Shown here one piece after another: positions 9,063 to 17,299 of a stretch of DNA of 64,000 nt. The translations under genes were made by a program, and so were the position numbers. Source of the DNA: an uncultured Bacteroidales bacterium (GTDB taxonomy: Bacteria; Bacteroidota; Bacteroidia; Bacteroidales; Bacteroidaceae); NCBI GenBank assembly GCA_902763865.1, contig CACWTR010000004.1, positions 1-64,000 of the forward strand. Reading direction: 5' to 3'. Position 1 is the first letter of the stretch. Every line of letters starts with the position of its first letter. Below the pieces are notes generated by a model. It did no database searches, was not told the DNA's origin, and saw only the letters and a program-made list of their open reading frames with translations.

Positions 9063-9111
9063 AGCAATTGCATCTACATGTACGTGCAATCACTCCATCG
9101 CGATGAAGCAA
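9024..9111 (+). repeat. 88-bp four-module palindromic element, copy A
   Basis: Four contiguous 22-bp modules: 9024-9045 and 9046-9067 are perfect palindromes (half-site TTGCTTCATCG), 9068-9089 has a TACATGTA core, and 9090-9111 starts TCAC instead of TTGC. The first two modules encode the end of MurB. Both flanks (GATAGGTTCG on the left, TCAACACGTCGCG on the right) match those of copy D at 59422. Confidence 0.9.
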
Positions 9112-9166
9112 TCAACACGTCGCGTCGCATCAAGCTCAGGAAACTTAAAAATTAAAAGGAAATACA

Positions 9167-9928
9167 ATGAAAGTCTCTTTTCTTGGAACAGGCACCAGCA
9201 TAGGAGTGCCGCAAATCGGTTGCAACTGCGAGGTCTGCACGAGCCGGGACCCGCGTGACCGTCGCCTGCGTGCATCGGCGCTCTTCGAGGAGGGCGATAC
9301 GCGCCTTCTGCTCGACTGCGGGCCTGACTTCCGCGAACAGATGCTACGCATCGGCATGTCCGAACCGCTGGATGCCGTGCTTATCACGCATGAACACTAT
9401 GACCACGTAGGCGGCATCGACGACCTGCGACCCTTCACCTTCGAGTCCGACCTGCCTCTGTATGCCGACGACTATGCCTGCAAGCACTTGCGGCAACGGC
9501 TTCCCTATTGCCTGGTGAACCACAGCTATCCGGGCATTCCCAAGCTCACCTTGCACGAAATAAAGGAAGGTGACCGCCTACAGTTCGGCCCGCTCCGGGT
9601 GACAGCCCTTCGCGTCATGCACGGCGAACTGCCCATCCTGGGGTACCGGATAGGCGATGTGGCCTATCTCACGGATATGACTGAGTTGCTTCCTTCTTCG
9701 CTGCCTTTGCTCGAGGGAATCAAGTTGCTCATCATCGGTGCCTTGCGCCATACGCCGCACAAGACGCATCAGACCGTGGAACACGCCATTGCCTTCAGTC
9801 GCAGCCTGGGCGTAGTGCCCACCTACTTCATCCACATGAGTCACCAGGTGGGCCTTCATGCCGTCGAGGAAGAACGGCTTCCCGAGGGCTTCCACTATGC
9901 CTACGACGGACTGGTGCTCGAGGTCTGA
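9167..9928 (+). CDS. PhnP-like metallo-beta-lactamase-fold hydrolase
   Basis: 253-residue MBL-fold phosphodiesterase. The N-terminus MKVSFLGTGTSIGVPQIGCNC, with Cys pair CNCEVC, and the metal motif THEHYDHVGG (HxHxDH) are characteristic of the PhnP/cyclic-phosphodiesterase branch. Further ligands are expected in VMHGELP and YLTDMTE, and the C-terminal His in YFIHMSHQVG. No phosphonate (phn) genes are nearby, so the substrate is open: cyclic phosphates or nucleotides are plausible. It lies 104 bases after murB, separated by repeat copy A, and ends 7 bases from the converging lipoprotein gene. Confidence 0.88.
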   Translation: MKVSFLGTGTSIGVPQIGCNCEVCTSRDPRDRRLRASALFEEGDTRLLLDCGPDFREQMLRIGMSEPLDAVLITHEHYDHVGGIDDLRPFTFESDLPLYADDYACKHLRQRLPYCLVNHSYPGIPKLTLHEIKEGDRLQFGPLRVTALRVMHGELPILGYRIGDVAYLTDMTELLPSSLPLLEGIKLLIIGALRHTPHKTHQTVEHAIAFSRSLGVVPTYFIHMSHQVGLHAVEEERLPEGFHYAYDGLVLEV

Positions 9929-9935
9929 GGCAACT

Positions 9936-10550
9936 TCAGTCTGATACGTTGAACAGGATGTTCCCGGCTGCACCGCCGTCGATGGAGTTGCTTTGGGGAA
10001 CGATGCGTCCGTTGAAGGAAGTGTTTTCTACGATGTTGCCGGTCTCGTAGATAACGCCGTGACCGCTATACATGTAGCGAGCCACGAAGGTTATCGTGTC
10101 GGGCTTGTTGCCGGCTTTCTGGCTTGTGTGTATGGCATTCGCAGGAATGAGAAGGCGACCTACAGGGTCGTCCGCCCCATCGACGTAGCCATCGTAGTTC
10201 GTATGCTGGCGGTATGAGTCCTTGACGTGAACGATGATGTCGTCCGTGGGGTCGTCGTTGTCCTTCGTGTCGAGCGTGTCATAGCAGACGGTCCAATAGT
10301 AGTCGGTTGCATTGATGAGACGTCCGCGAGTCTCCTGGTGGGCAGTGATGTGCACCGAATCGCCGGAAGCCAGCTCGATGGGCCTGCCGCTGATGTAGCC
10401 GGCATGCTGTACGTAGTTGGGATAGCTGCCCGTCTTGTAGGTAAAGCCTCGCCAGGTCGGGCAGTATGACTCGGTGTCCGTCTTGGAGCAGGACAGAAGG
10501 CTGAGCAGGACGATAAGACATGGGATAAGAGTAGAAAATAACTTGTGCAT
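9936..10550 (-). CDS. Small lipoprotein of unknown function
   Basis: 204 residues from the ATG at 10548-10550 (MHKLFSTLIP). A long hydrophobic signal ends in LSLLSC, with the lipidated Cys at residue 21, so the protein should be anchored on a membrane facing the periplasm or outside. The mature part contains many polar and aromatic residues and the segments VHITAHQETRGRL and VARYMYSGHGVIYETG; beta structure is likely. I do not recognise the family. It is the last gene of the nitroreductase-kdsC-maf run (32 bases after maf) and may simply be read through. Confidence 0.75.
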   Translation of the reverse strand: MHKLFSTLIPCLIVLLSLLSCSKTDTESYCPTWRGFTYKTGSYPNYVQHAGYISGRPIELASGDSVHITAHQETRGRLINATDYYWTVCYDTLDTKDNDDPTDDIIVHVKDSYRQHTNYDGYVDGADDPVGRLLIPANAIHTSQKAGNKPDTITFVARYMYSGHGVIYETGNIVENTSFNGRIVPQSNSIDGGAAGNILFNVSD

Positions 10551-10582
10551 AGTAGGTGATTGTGAATTGTGTGAGCAGCGGA

Positions 10583-11146
10583 TTAGATGTAGTTGAGTCT
10601 CTTCAGTTCGGTGTAGAGCCGCTGGACGGGGAGCCCCATCACGTTGAAATAGGAGCCCTCGATAGCGGTGACGCCGATGTAGCCTATCCATTCCTGAATG
10701 CCGTAGGCTCCGGCCTTGTCGAGCGGATGGTAGCAGGTGACGTAATGGTCAATCTCGGCATCGGTGAGATGGGCAAAGGTGACTTGAGAGACGGACGCAA
10801 AGGAGTGCTGTGCGGAGCTTGTGGTTAGCGTGACACCGGTGACGACCTGGTGCGTCTTGCCCGAGAGCTTGCGGAGCATCCGCCTTGCCTCAGCCTCGTC
10901 AGCGGGCTTGCCGAGCACTTCGCCGTCGAGCCATACGATGGTGTCGGCGGTGATGAGCAACTCGTCGGCCCCAATCGTGTAGGCGGCAGCCTTCTCTCGG
11001 CTGATGTACTGTGGAATCTCCTCCATCGGCAACCCGTCGGGATAAGACTCGTCAAGCCCCGGCAGTGTACGCACTTCGTACTGAAGGCCGAGCCCGGAGA
11101 GGAGTTCCCTGCGCCGGGGAGAATTGCTTGCAAGAATAATGTTCAT
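10583..11146 (-). CDS. maf: Maf-family nucleotide pyrophosphatase
   Basis: Cytoplasmic house-cleaning enzyme that hydrolyses non-canonical or methylated nucleoside triphosphates (dTTP/UTP or m7GTP type). 187 residues with the family start IILASNSPRRRELLSGLG and the metal/catalytic block ITADTIVWLDGEVLGKP; QEWIGYIGVTAIEGSYFNVMGLP near the C-terminus is also typical. It lies 4 bases after the KdsC-like gene in one operon. The sequence alone does not settle which nucleotide is preferred. Confidence 0.93.
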   Translation of the reverse strand: MNIILASNSPRRRELLSGLGLQYEVRTLPGLDESYPDGLPMEEIPQYISREKAAAYTIGADELLITADTIVWLDGEVLGKPADEAEARRMLRKLSGKTHQVVTGVTLTTSSAQHSFASVSQVTFAHLTDAEIDHYVTCYHPLDKAGAYGIQEWIGYIGVTAIEGSYFNVMGLPVQRLYTELKRLNYI

Positions 11147-11150
11147 TCCC

Positions 11151-11669
11151 TTACCAACTGAATGCTTCCTTGTTTGCCATCCACTTCCCTTGAGCCTTCA
11201 GGACCTGTTCTATGACGTCGCGGGCACAGCCCTGTCCGCCGTCGATATGGCTGATGTAGGTGCTGATGTCCCTTATCTCCGGAGCAGCGTCGCGGGGGCA
11301 GCAAGGCAGACCTGCCATCTGCATGACCTCGTAGTCGGGGATGTCGTCGCCCATGTATAGCACCTCGTCGGGAGAAAGCTCGTAGGCATCGAGCAGCTTC
11401 TGCATGCTGTCCGTCTTGACGGAACTGCCCAGGAATACGTCCCGGATGCCGAGCCCTTCGTAACGGCGACGGATGGCCTCGTCGCGGGCACCGGTGATGA
11501 TAGCCACGTGGAGCCCTTCGGTAACGGCAAGGCGCAGCGCATAGCCGTCCTTCGTGTTCAGCGAGCGCATGAGCACGCCATCGTTGTTCATCTGGATAGT
11601 CTCAGCACTGAGCACACCATCGACATCGAAGACGAGGGCTCTGATTTTTCGTAGGTCGTAGTTTATCAT
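11151..11669 (-). CDS. KdsC-like HAD phosphatase (KDO-8-phosphate phosphatase)
   Basis: 172-residue C0-type HAD phosphatase, length typical for KdsC, which makes KDO for lipopolysaccharide. Motif I is FDVDGVL (Asp15 nucleophile, Asp17), motif II lies in VAIITGARD, the motif III Lys is in GSSVKTDSM, and motif IV is MGDDIPDYEVM. The lack of a cap domain fits tetrameric KdsC enzymes. It sits between nitroreductase (4 bases upstream) and maf (4 bases downstream). A sialic-acid or heptose phosphatase of the same fold is possible; the short size and GARD/GDDIPD motifs favour KdsC. Confidence 0.85.
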   Translation of the reverse strand: MINYDLRKIRALVFDVDGVLSAETIQMNNDGVLMRSLNTKDGYALRLAVTEGLHVAIITGARDEAIRRRYEGLGIRDVFLGSSVKTDSMQKLLDAYELSPDEVLYMGDDIPDYEVMQMAGLPCCPRDAAPEIRDISTYISHIDGGQGCARDVIEQVLKAQGKWMANKEAFSW

Positions 11670-11673
11670 AGCA

Positions 11674-12195
11674 TCAGCAGTATGTCACGTTATCCCATTT
11701 CAGACGGTCCTCGTTCTGAGGCTTACGTTCCATTCCCTTGTGGCCGACGGCAATCATGCAGACAGCTCTCAGCGGGTCGGAAATGCCGAGCAGGGCTTTG
11801 ACTATCTCTTCCGTAGGGCGACCGTTGGCAGCTTGTCTCTCGCGCACCTGTATCCAGCACGCTCCCAGCCCCATGTCCTCTGCCTGAAGCAGAATGTGAG
11901 TGGCTGCTACGGAGGCATCCTCTATCCAGACATCGCTGACGGACGGGTCTGCCAGCACGACGATAGCCAGCGGAGCCCCCGCCAGGAAGTCGGAACCAAC
12001 CTGCTTGCTCTGGCTCAGGGCAGCGAGCTTCTCCTTGTCCTCCACCACGATGAACTGGTAGCTGTGCAGGCCTTTGCTGCTCGGAGCAATCAAGCCTGCC
12101 CGAAGCAAAAGCCGGATTTCGTCACTGCTCAGCTGTTCGTCCGTAAATTGACGCATGCTGCGTCTCGTCTTAATTAATTCACTGAAGTCTTTCAT
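11674..12195 (-). CDS. Nitroreductase-family flavoprotein
   Basis: 173-residue FMN-dependent NAD(P)H oxidoreductase of the nitroreductase fold. The start FSELIKTRRSMRQFTDEQL holds the FMN phosphate-binding Arg residues, followed by LIAPSSKGLHSYQFIVVED and GLGACWIQVRER (flavin contact). Family members reduce nitro compounds or quinones; the physiological substrate cannot be read from sequence. It is the first gene of the operon with KdsC, Maf and the lipoprotein, with a good promoter 20-50 bases upstream. Confidence 0.88.
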   Translation of the reverse strand: MKDFSELIKTRRSMRQFTDEQLSSDEIRLLLRAGLIAPSSKGLHSYQFIVVEDKEKLAALSQSKQVGSDFLAGAPLAIVVLADPSVSDVWIEDASVAATHILLQAEDMGLGACWIQVRERQAANGRPTEEIVKALLGISDPLRAVCMIAVGHKGMERKPQNEDRLKWDNVTYC

Positions 12196-12215
12196 TCGAT
12201 ACTCTTTTTGCGATG

Positions 12216-12245
12216 CAAAAGTACGACATTTAATTCAGAATTCAA
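12216..12245 (-). promoter_or_regulatory. Bacteroidetes promoter for the nitroreductase operon
   Basis: Minus strand -7 box TACTTTTG (12223-12216) and TTG (12245-12243) with 19 bases between; start codon about 20 bases downstream. Confidence 0.7.
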
Positions 12246-12270
12246 AATTAAACGAATCAAAATACAAAGA

Positions 12271-12305
12271 AGCCGCCCGAGTGTGTACTCGTGCGGCTCG
12301 TTTTT
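12271..12305. terminator. Hairpin after the FadL-type gene
   Basis: Twelve-base stem AGCCGCCCGAGT (12271-12282) / ACTCGTGCGGCT (12287-12298) with one mismatch and a GTGT loop. Thymine runs follow on both strands (CGTTTTTCTT to the right; TTCTTTGTATTTTG leftwards). It lies downstream of the minus-strand porin gene. Confidence 0.75.
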
Positions 12306-12333
12306 CTTCTTCCAGCCGAAAGACGGAAACCTA

Positions 12334-13791
12334 TCAGATGTGGAGGTTCAGGCCGATGCCGAAGGTGTGGTTCTTGCGCTCGTAGTGGTCGGTCTTGAAT
12401 AAGTTCGGAGCCACCTCTGTCGTGACGTCGCGGCTGTTGTAGAAAGTGCACATGTAGCCGAGGTCGATGTCGAAACGCTTCGTGACGTGGAAGCGTACGC
12501 CGGCACCCACCATGTGGTTCGAAAGGTTGAACGAGAGGTCGCTCATGAACTTATCCTCCAGACCGTAGCGGGTATGTTCCCAGGAAGCGGACACTGTGAC
12601 AAGCTTACATACGTCGTATTCTGCGCCCAGCAGGAATTCGTGGGTGTTGTTCTTGACGTACTCTTGCTTGCCAACCCACTTCTGGGCGTCCTTGTCGAAG
12701 ACCTCAGCCTTCTTCGAGTTCTTGTCGAAGAACTGGTGGTAGGCTGCACAGATGCGTACCTTTTCGATGGGAGCATATTGTACGCCTATGGCCAGAAGGG
12801 CGGGCACATCCTCACGAACCTTCTTGCCGTCCTCGAACTGAGAAAGAACGGAGGATGCGGCAGCGCGTACCTCATCTTTGGCGATATTGATTTCACTTTT
12901 ATTCTTCAGGTTGATTTTAGTGCGGAACTCGTATTTGGCCGATACGTTCCACTGGTTGTTTATCTTCCAGTCGATGCCGATGATGGGAGTGACACCAAAG
13001 GCTGTCTGGTCGCAGTTGAGCTCAATGCCATAGTCGTTGAGAGGTATCGTGTTCTCAGTCCCGGCTAATGCGTACTTGATAGACGGATTGACAGCACCGT
13101 TGTAGTTGTTCGTTGCGTAGATGCCACGTATGCCTACATAGGCGGCTAAGTTATCTGTGAACTTATAGGTGCCGCCCAGCTGAAGGCCGAAGTTGTAGGA
13201 ACGTCCCTTCATGAAACTGTTGAGCGTGTAACCCTTGTACTGACCTGTGGCAGCAAGTGCTGAGGCTGTGTTCGCATCCATGCCCTTAGCTATAAGGCCG
13301 GCAGTCAGCATGGGAGGCAATACACCAGGAACCATTTTCTCGAGGGTGCCTGCGTATGCAGCTTCGAAAGAGCCGAGTCCCTTGTCGAACTCACATTTAC
13401 CGCCGCCGCCGCTGACAGCGAAGTGAGCCGAGATGCTCCACTTCTCGCGGTTGAAGGAGACGGTGAACGAGGGAATGATGGGAGCAGTGGCTCTACCCTC
13501 AAAACGGTGCGTTGCTTCTGGGTTGTCGATATTCTTTGTAAAGAGAGGAAAGGTGGTTTCGATGTTGCGTTGCTGAAAGGCTGTCTGGGAGTTCAGGCTC
13601 AGGTGCCATCCCCTGGAGAGGAATGCTCCGCCAGCTGGGTTGGCGTAGATGCTGGTGATGTCGATTTTGCCTTCCTGGGCGAAGTTGCGCACGAAGGCAG
13701 CGTTCTGGTTGGTGTTGGTCAGGAGACCACCGGCAAAGGCGTTGCTTGCAGCAACAAGAATTGCCATTAAACTTAGAGCTTTTTTCATCAT
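12334..13791 (-). CDS. OmpP1/FadL/TodX-family outer membrane transport protein
   Basis: 485-residue outer membrane beta-barrel with a signal peptide (MMKKALSLMAILVAASNAFA). The mature start GGLLTNTNQNAAFVRNFAQE and ITSIYANPAGGAFLSRGWHLSL match the FadL N-terminal plug (the NPAG region). Many alternating beta strands end in a C-terminal aromatic/hydrophobic strand (FGIGLNLHI). FadL relatives carry hydrophobic compounds such as long-chain fatty acids across the outer membrane. The first two codons are both ATG, so translation may start at 13791 or 13788. It has its own promoter and a hairpin after the stop, so it is probably monocistronic. Confidence 0.88.
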   Translation of the reverse strand: MMKKALSLMAILVAASNAFAGGLLTNTNQNAAFVRNFAQEGKIDITSIYANPAGGAFLSRGWHLSLNSQTAFQQRNIETTFPLFTKNIDNPEATHRFEGRATAPIIPSFTVSFNREKWSISAHFAVSGGGGKCEFDKGLGSFEAAYAGTLEKMVPGVLPPMLTAGLIAKGMDANTASALAATGQYKGYTLNSFMKGRSYNFGLQLGGTYKFTDNLAAYVGIRGIYATNNYNGAVNPSIKYALAGTENTIPLNDYGIELNCDQTAFGVTPIIGIDWKINNQWNVSAKYEFRTKINLKNKSEINIAKDEVRAAASSVLSQFEDGKKVREDVPALLAIGVQYAPIEKVRICAAYHQFFDKNSKKAEVFDKDAQKWVGKQEYVKNNTHEFLLGAEYDVCKLVTVSASWEHTRYGLEDKFMSDLSFNLSNHMVGAGVRFHVTKRFDIDLGYMCTFYNSRDVTTEVAPNLFKTDHYERKNHTFGIGLNLHI

Positions 13792-13819
13792 TTAACTAAA
13801 ATTTGGTTAAAATCGGTTG

Positions 13820-13850
13820 CAAAGGTAACACTATTCTACCTTTTGTGCAA
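13820..13850 (-). promoter_or_regulatory. Bacteroidetes promoter for the FadL-type gene
   Basis: Minus strand -7 box TACCTTTG (13827-13820) and TTG (13850-13848), spacing 20. The start codon is 28 bases downstream. Confidence 0.7.
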
Positions 13851-13896
13851 GTTTTTCAAAAGAAAATGCACACAAAACCCATAGTTTGTGCAAGGT

Positions 13897-15204
13897 TCAA
13901 CGCTCTGCAATGGCGTAGATTGTCTTTTGTCCTTTAATCTTTAGTCCTTTGATGCGGTTAAGGAGGTCGCGGGAAACGGCTCGTTCAACGGCCACATAGG
14001 ACCAGTTGGGCAGGACGTCGATTCTGCCGATCTGGTTGCTTTCGAGTCCGCCCTGCTTTGTGAGGAAGCCCAGAACGTCGCCGCGGCTGATCTTGTCCTT
14101 CTTGCCTTTACCTATATATAATGTAACCCAAAGAGGCTTGGAGGGCAGGGGCGCGTTGTCCGGCAGGCGGGTCGCGGTTGCTTCGTCGGGAAGGTAATCG
14201 GGCAGGCTTTCCTCGGGGCTGAGGATGAAGTAGGCGGCACCTGTGGCATCCCAGCGGGCTGTCCGTCCGTTGCGATGGGTGCAGGCTTCTTCATTGAGGG
14301 GCAGGTGATAGTGGATGATGTTATCGACTGCTGAGATGTCGAGGCCGCGGGAAGCGAGGTCGGTGCTGACCATGATGTTGGACGAGCCGTTGATGAAGCG
14401 GTAGAGGGCCCGTTCACGGTCGCGTTGCTCCATGCCGCCGTGGTAGATGTCGGCCATGATGCCGTGTGACGTGAGGAAGCTCGATACGCGTTCCGCGCTT
14501 TCCCGGTAGCCTACGAAGACGAGGCTCTTCTGCGTGCCAAGCGAGCAGAGCAGACGGTAGAGCGTCCGAAGTTTGTCTTTCTCGGGCGAGCGGACGAGGC
14601 GCAGGCTGATGCGGTCGTCAGTTTCTTCATCAAGGAAGTTGAGCCTGACGTAGTTTTCTTTGCCGAGGAACGAGGGGATGTCCTCGCTGTCTGTGGCTGA
14701 GAGGAGGATGCGCTGCTGCAGGTGGGGCAGGAGAGAGAGTATGTCGTGCATCTGCTCGCGGAAGCCCAGCTCGAGGGATTTGTCGAACTCGTCGATGATG
14801 AGTGTCCTGACGTCTTCTGCCGCGAGGTTGCCTTTCTGCAGGTGGTCGAGCAGTCGGCCAGGCGTTGCTGCCACGAGATGCGGACGGAGTCCTCGCAGCT
14901 GCTGATGTTCCTCCATAGCCGGCCTGCCGCCGTAGCAAGCGGCCACTCGCAGCTGGGAGCAGAGCCTGCGGGCTACGTCGGCTGTCTGGATGGCAAGTTC
15001 CCGCGAGGGGACAATGACGAGGGCCTGGAGCTTGTCGGCCTTCTCGTCGAGCTTCTGGAGCAGTGGCAACAGATAGGCGAGCGTCTTGCCGGTGCCGGTA
15101 GGACTTAGCAGGACGACGGACGCGCCCTTGCGTGCCACGGCGAGCGTGTCCTGCTGCATGGCGTTGAGGTCGGAGATGCCGAGCTTGCTCAGTTCGTAGT
15201 TCAT
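13897..15204 (-). CDS. DEAD-box RNA helicase with DbpA C-terminal domain
   Basis: ATP-dependent RNA helicase likely acting in large-subunit ribosome assembly. From the ATG at 15202-15204 (MNYELSKLGISDLN) the protein has 435 residues; a longer open frame upstream overlaps the antiporter gene and is spurious. Visible motifs: Q-motif GISDLNAMQQ, motif I SPTGTGKT, motif II DEFD in place of DEAD, motif III SAT, motif V STDLASRGLDI, motif VI HRNGRTAR. The last 75 residues (LYIGKGKKDKISRGDVLGFL) resemble the DbpA RNA-binding domain that recognises 23S rRNA hairpin 92. DEFD is a common variant in such helicases. Confidence 0.9.
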   Translation of the reverse strand: MNYELSKLGISDLNAMQQDTLAVARKGASVVLLSPTGTGKTLAYLLPLLQKLDEKADKLQALVIVPSRELAIQTADVARRLCSQLRVAACYGGRPAMEEHQQLRGLRPHLVAATPGRLLDHLQKGNLAAEDVRTLIIDEFDKSLELGFREQMHDILSLLPHLQQRILLSATDSEDIPSFLGKENYVRLNFLDEETDDRISLRLVRSPEKDKLRTLYRLLCSLGTQKSLVFVGYRESAERVSSFLTSHGIMADIYHGGMEQRDRERALYRFINGSSNIMVSTDLASRGLDISAVDNIIHYHLPLNEEACTHRNGRTARWDATGAAYFILSPEESLPDYLPDEATATRLPDNAPLPSKPLWVTLYIGKGKKDKISRGDVLGFLTKQGGLESNQIGRIDVLPNWSYVAVERAVSRDLLNRIKGLKIKGQKTIYAIAER

Positions 15205-15269
15205 ATTATATAATAATGTGTGGAGACCTTTTCCTTCTCCAATGGGGAGGGGCGGGCGGAGGCGAGGCT

Positions 15270-16670
15270 TTATCTGAGGAAATAATCTACGAGGAAATAG
15301 ACGCCGAGTGCTGCGAACCAGCCGAGCAGGACCTTGAAGGTGATGTGCTTGAAATACCACCAGATGCTCACGTCTTCCGACTTCATCAGGGCATATCCGG
15401 CTGTGTTGCCGATGGGCAGAAGCAGGCCGCCTACGCAGCCGCTCAGGGCGATGAGGTGCCAGTACTGTCCGTTCTCGACGAAGCTGCGCATGTAGTCCGT
15501 CATTCCGGGTGTGTCGGCATCGAGGACGGGATAGATGGAGATTCCGCTGATGACGAGGGCCACGTTGTCCATGACGGAGCTGACGAATCCCATTGCGAGC
15601 GACAGGAAGTAGATGTTGTGGATGTTCCGGTCGCACCATACGGCTACGCTGTTCATGGCTCCCACCTCGATGAGGATATCCACGCAGAGTCCTACGCCGA
15701 GGAAGAACATGATGGTCTGCAACACCTCGTATTGCAGGCTCCGGTTCGTGCGTGGCGTGAGTGGCTGGTCAGAGAGGATGCGTTTGCGGTTGATGATTTC
15801 GTTCACCACCCACAGCACTCCGAGCACGCACAGCGCTCCGAGGAAGGGGGGCAGGCTGGTCAGCCTGTAGAACGTCGGCACGAACCATAGTCCGCCCATG
15901 CCCAGGAAGAGCATCAGGATTTGTTGCCATAGCTTCACGTCGGCATCGTCGCCGCGGTAGAGCACGCTGCTGCGCTTCAGGTCGAGGTGGGCGGGCAGCA
16001 TCCTGCCGATGAGGTACGTGGGGATGATGGTGGCGAACAGGGCTGGCAGGACGAGGGCTGAGGTGTAGTTCGTCGGGGTGACGGCGCCGCGCGTCCAGAT
16101 GAGCAGCGAGGTGACATCGCCTATGACCGTGAAGCAGCCGCCGCAGTTGGCGGCAATGACGATGATGGTGCCCAGCAGCATCCGCTGCCGGTGATTGACG
16201 ACAAGCTGGTTCATCACCATCAGCATTACGACTGCCGACGTCAGGTTGTCCAGGTTGGCACTGAGTCCGAAGCTACAGAGGGCCAGCATCCAGACGGTCA
16301 CCCACGTGTTGCGCGAGCGGCAGAGCTTCGTCACCAGATCGAAGCAGCCGTTGCCGGCCAGCACATCCACAATAGCCATCGTAGCCAGCAGGTACATGAC
16401 GATGCTGGTGAGCTGCGCCACGTGTCCGGCAAAGACGTTCTGGCGGATGTACTCGTTGACGGCCTTGATGCTGTAGTCCTCGCTGCCGAGGAACTCCTGG
16501 AAACCGGCATCGTGGAGCTTCTCGATGTAGTATGGCCCCACACAGACGTACAGGACCCATCCCAACACTCCGCAGAAGAGGGCAACGGTGGCCTTGTTTA
16601 TGCGCGTGATGTGTTCCGTGCAGATAAGCAGGTACCCAATCAGCATCAGAGTGACAATGGCGATGGTCAT
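15270..16670 (-). CDS. nhaD: NhaD-type sodium:proton antiporter
   Basis: 466-residue inner-membrane protein with about 11-12 hydrophobic segments. The pattern of the IT superfamily is visible: SFGLSANLDNLTSAVVMLM with the conserved NLDNLT, and the repeat SSVMDNVALVISGI in the second half, matching the two inverted ion-binding halves of NhaD. It exports sodium (or lithium) in exchange for protons. It has a promoter 20 bases upstream, shared in a divergent region with the gene at 16766. The helicase gene follows after 65 bases and may be read from the same transcript. Confidence 0.9.
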   Translation of the reverse strand: MTIAIVTLMLIGYLLICTEHITRINKATVALFCGVLGWVLYVCVGPYYIEKLHDAGFQEFLGSEDYSIKAVNEYIRQNVFAGHVAQLTSIVMYLLATMAIVDVLAGNGCFDLVTKLCRSRNTWVTVWMLALCSFGLSANLDNLTSAVVMLMVMNQLVVNHRQRMLLGTIIVIAANCGGCFTVIGDVTSLLIWTRGAVTPTNYTSALVLPALFATIIPTYLIGRMLPAHLDLKRSSVLYRGDDADVKLWQQILMLFLGMGGLWFVPTFYRLTSLPPFLGALCVLGVLWVVNEIINRKRILSDQPLTPRTNRSLQYEVLQTIMFFLGVGLCVDILIEVGAMNSVAVWCDRNIHNIYFLSLAMGFVSSVMDNVALVISGISIYPVLDADTPGMTDYMRSFVENGQYWHLIALSGCVGGLLLPIGNTAGYALMKSEDVSIWWYFKHITFKVLLGWFAALGVYFLVDYFLR

Positions 16671-16689
16671 GTTCCTTGGTTTTTGTTTG

Positions 16690-16721
16690 CAAAGTTAGTT
16701 AAAAAACATCAAAACCGCAAA
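16690..16721 (-). promoter_or_regulatory. Bacteroidetes promoter for nhaD
   Basis: Minus strand -7 box TAACTTTG (16697-16690) and -33 TTTG (16721-16718), spacing 20. Confidence 0.75.
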
Positions 16722-16728
16722 CATTTCA

Positions 16729-16758
16729 TTGTCATTTCTCGCAAAAACCTTAATTTTG
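16729..16758 (+). promoter_or_regulatory. Bacteroidetes promoter for the secreted protein gene at 16766
   Basis: TTG at 16729-16731 and TAATTTTG at 16751-16758, spacing 19. The -7 box ends only 7 bases before the ATG, so the leader would be nearly absent. It lies back to back with the nhaD promoter. Confidence 0.6.
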
Positions 16759-16765
16759 TGGCGCA

Positions 16766-17299
16766 ATGAAGAGAATTATCGTCATATTCCTGATTCTTGC
16801 CTTGGGCACCACGCTCCGTGTCCGGGCGCAAAAGGTGGAGACATTGGTCGGGGACGCATGGGCAGAGATTCCGGCCCTCCAGACGCAAAGCGAGTTGAAA
16901 CCGGGCTGGAAGATAGTGGATTACCAGATGAAGAGCAAGCTGATACACTACCTGTCGGGAGGGCGTGCCACGCAGCTGGCGGACGGTGACCGCCCCGCCT
17001 TCCGCATCACTCCGGGCGAGGAGGAAGTCCTGGTGGATTACGTCGTCATCCGCCTGAAAGCCGCCAAGTACTACCGCAAGATACCGAAGGCCCGACTGAT
17101 GGACAACGACTATATGCGCCTCGAACCCAGTCATTTCGACATCAAGGCTGAAAACGATGCTTTCATCTGTCGTCCCCTTCAGCCCTTCAAGGCGGGAGAG
17201 TATATTCTGGTCAGCCTGTCGCAGTCCCCCATCGGTGAGCTCCAGGACCTGCTCGTCTATCCGTTCTCCGTCATACAGGACGCGAGCCGTCGGCCATAA
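16766..17299 (+). CDS. Exported protein of unknown function ending in a tandem repeat
   Basis: 177 residues with a cleavable signal peptide (MKRIIVIFLILALGTTLRVRAQ). The mature part, LVGDAWAEIPALQTQSELKPGW to YPFSVIQDASRRP, is about 155 residues of mixed beta-like sequence without a motif I know. No membrane segment beyond the signal. The stop codon TAA lies inside the first unit of the 22-bp tandem repeat (17283-17458), so the last five residues are repeat-encoded and the original C-terminus may have been altered by the repeat. It stands alone between the antiporter and the repeat/transposase patch. Confidence 0.7.
   Translation: MKRIIVIFLILALGTTLRVRAQKVETLVGDAWAEIPALQTQSELKPGWKIVDYQMKSKLIHYLSGGRATQLADGDRPAFRITPGEEEVLVDYVVIRLKAAKYYRKIPKARLMDNDYMRLEPSHFDIKAENDAFICRPLQPFKAGEYILVSLSQSPIGELQDLLVYPFSVIQDASRRP

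Noticed and set aside
14797-14808. DEFD in place of DEAD in the helicase as a novel feature
   Set aside because: To my knowledge this is a frequent variant in Bacteroidetes DbpA-type helicases, with all other motifs normal.
15205-15639. Extended N-terminus of the DbpA-like helicase
   Set aside because: The extra 145 codons overlap the nhaD gene on the same strand in another frame and are Arg/Pro/His-rich shadow sequence.
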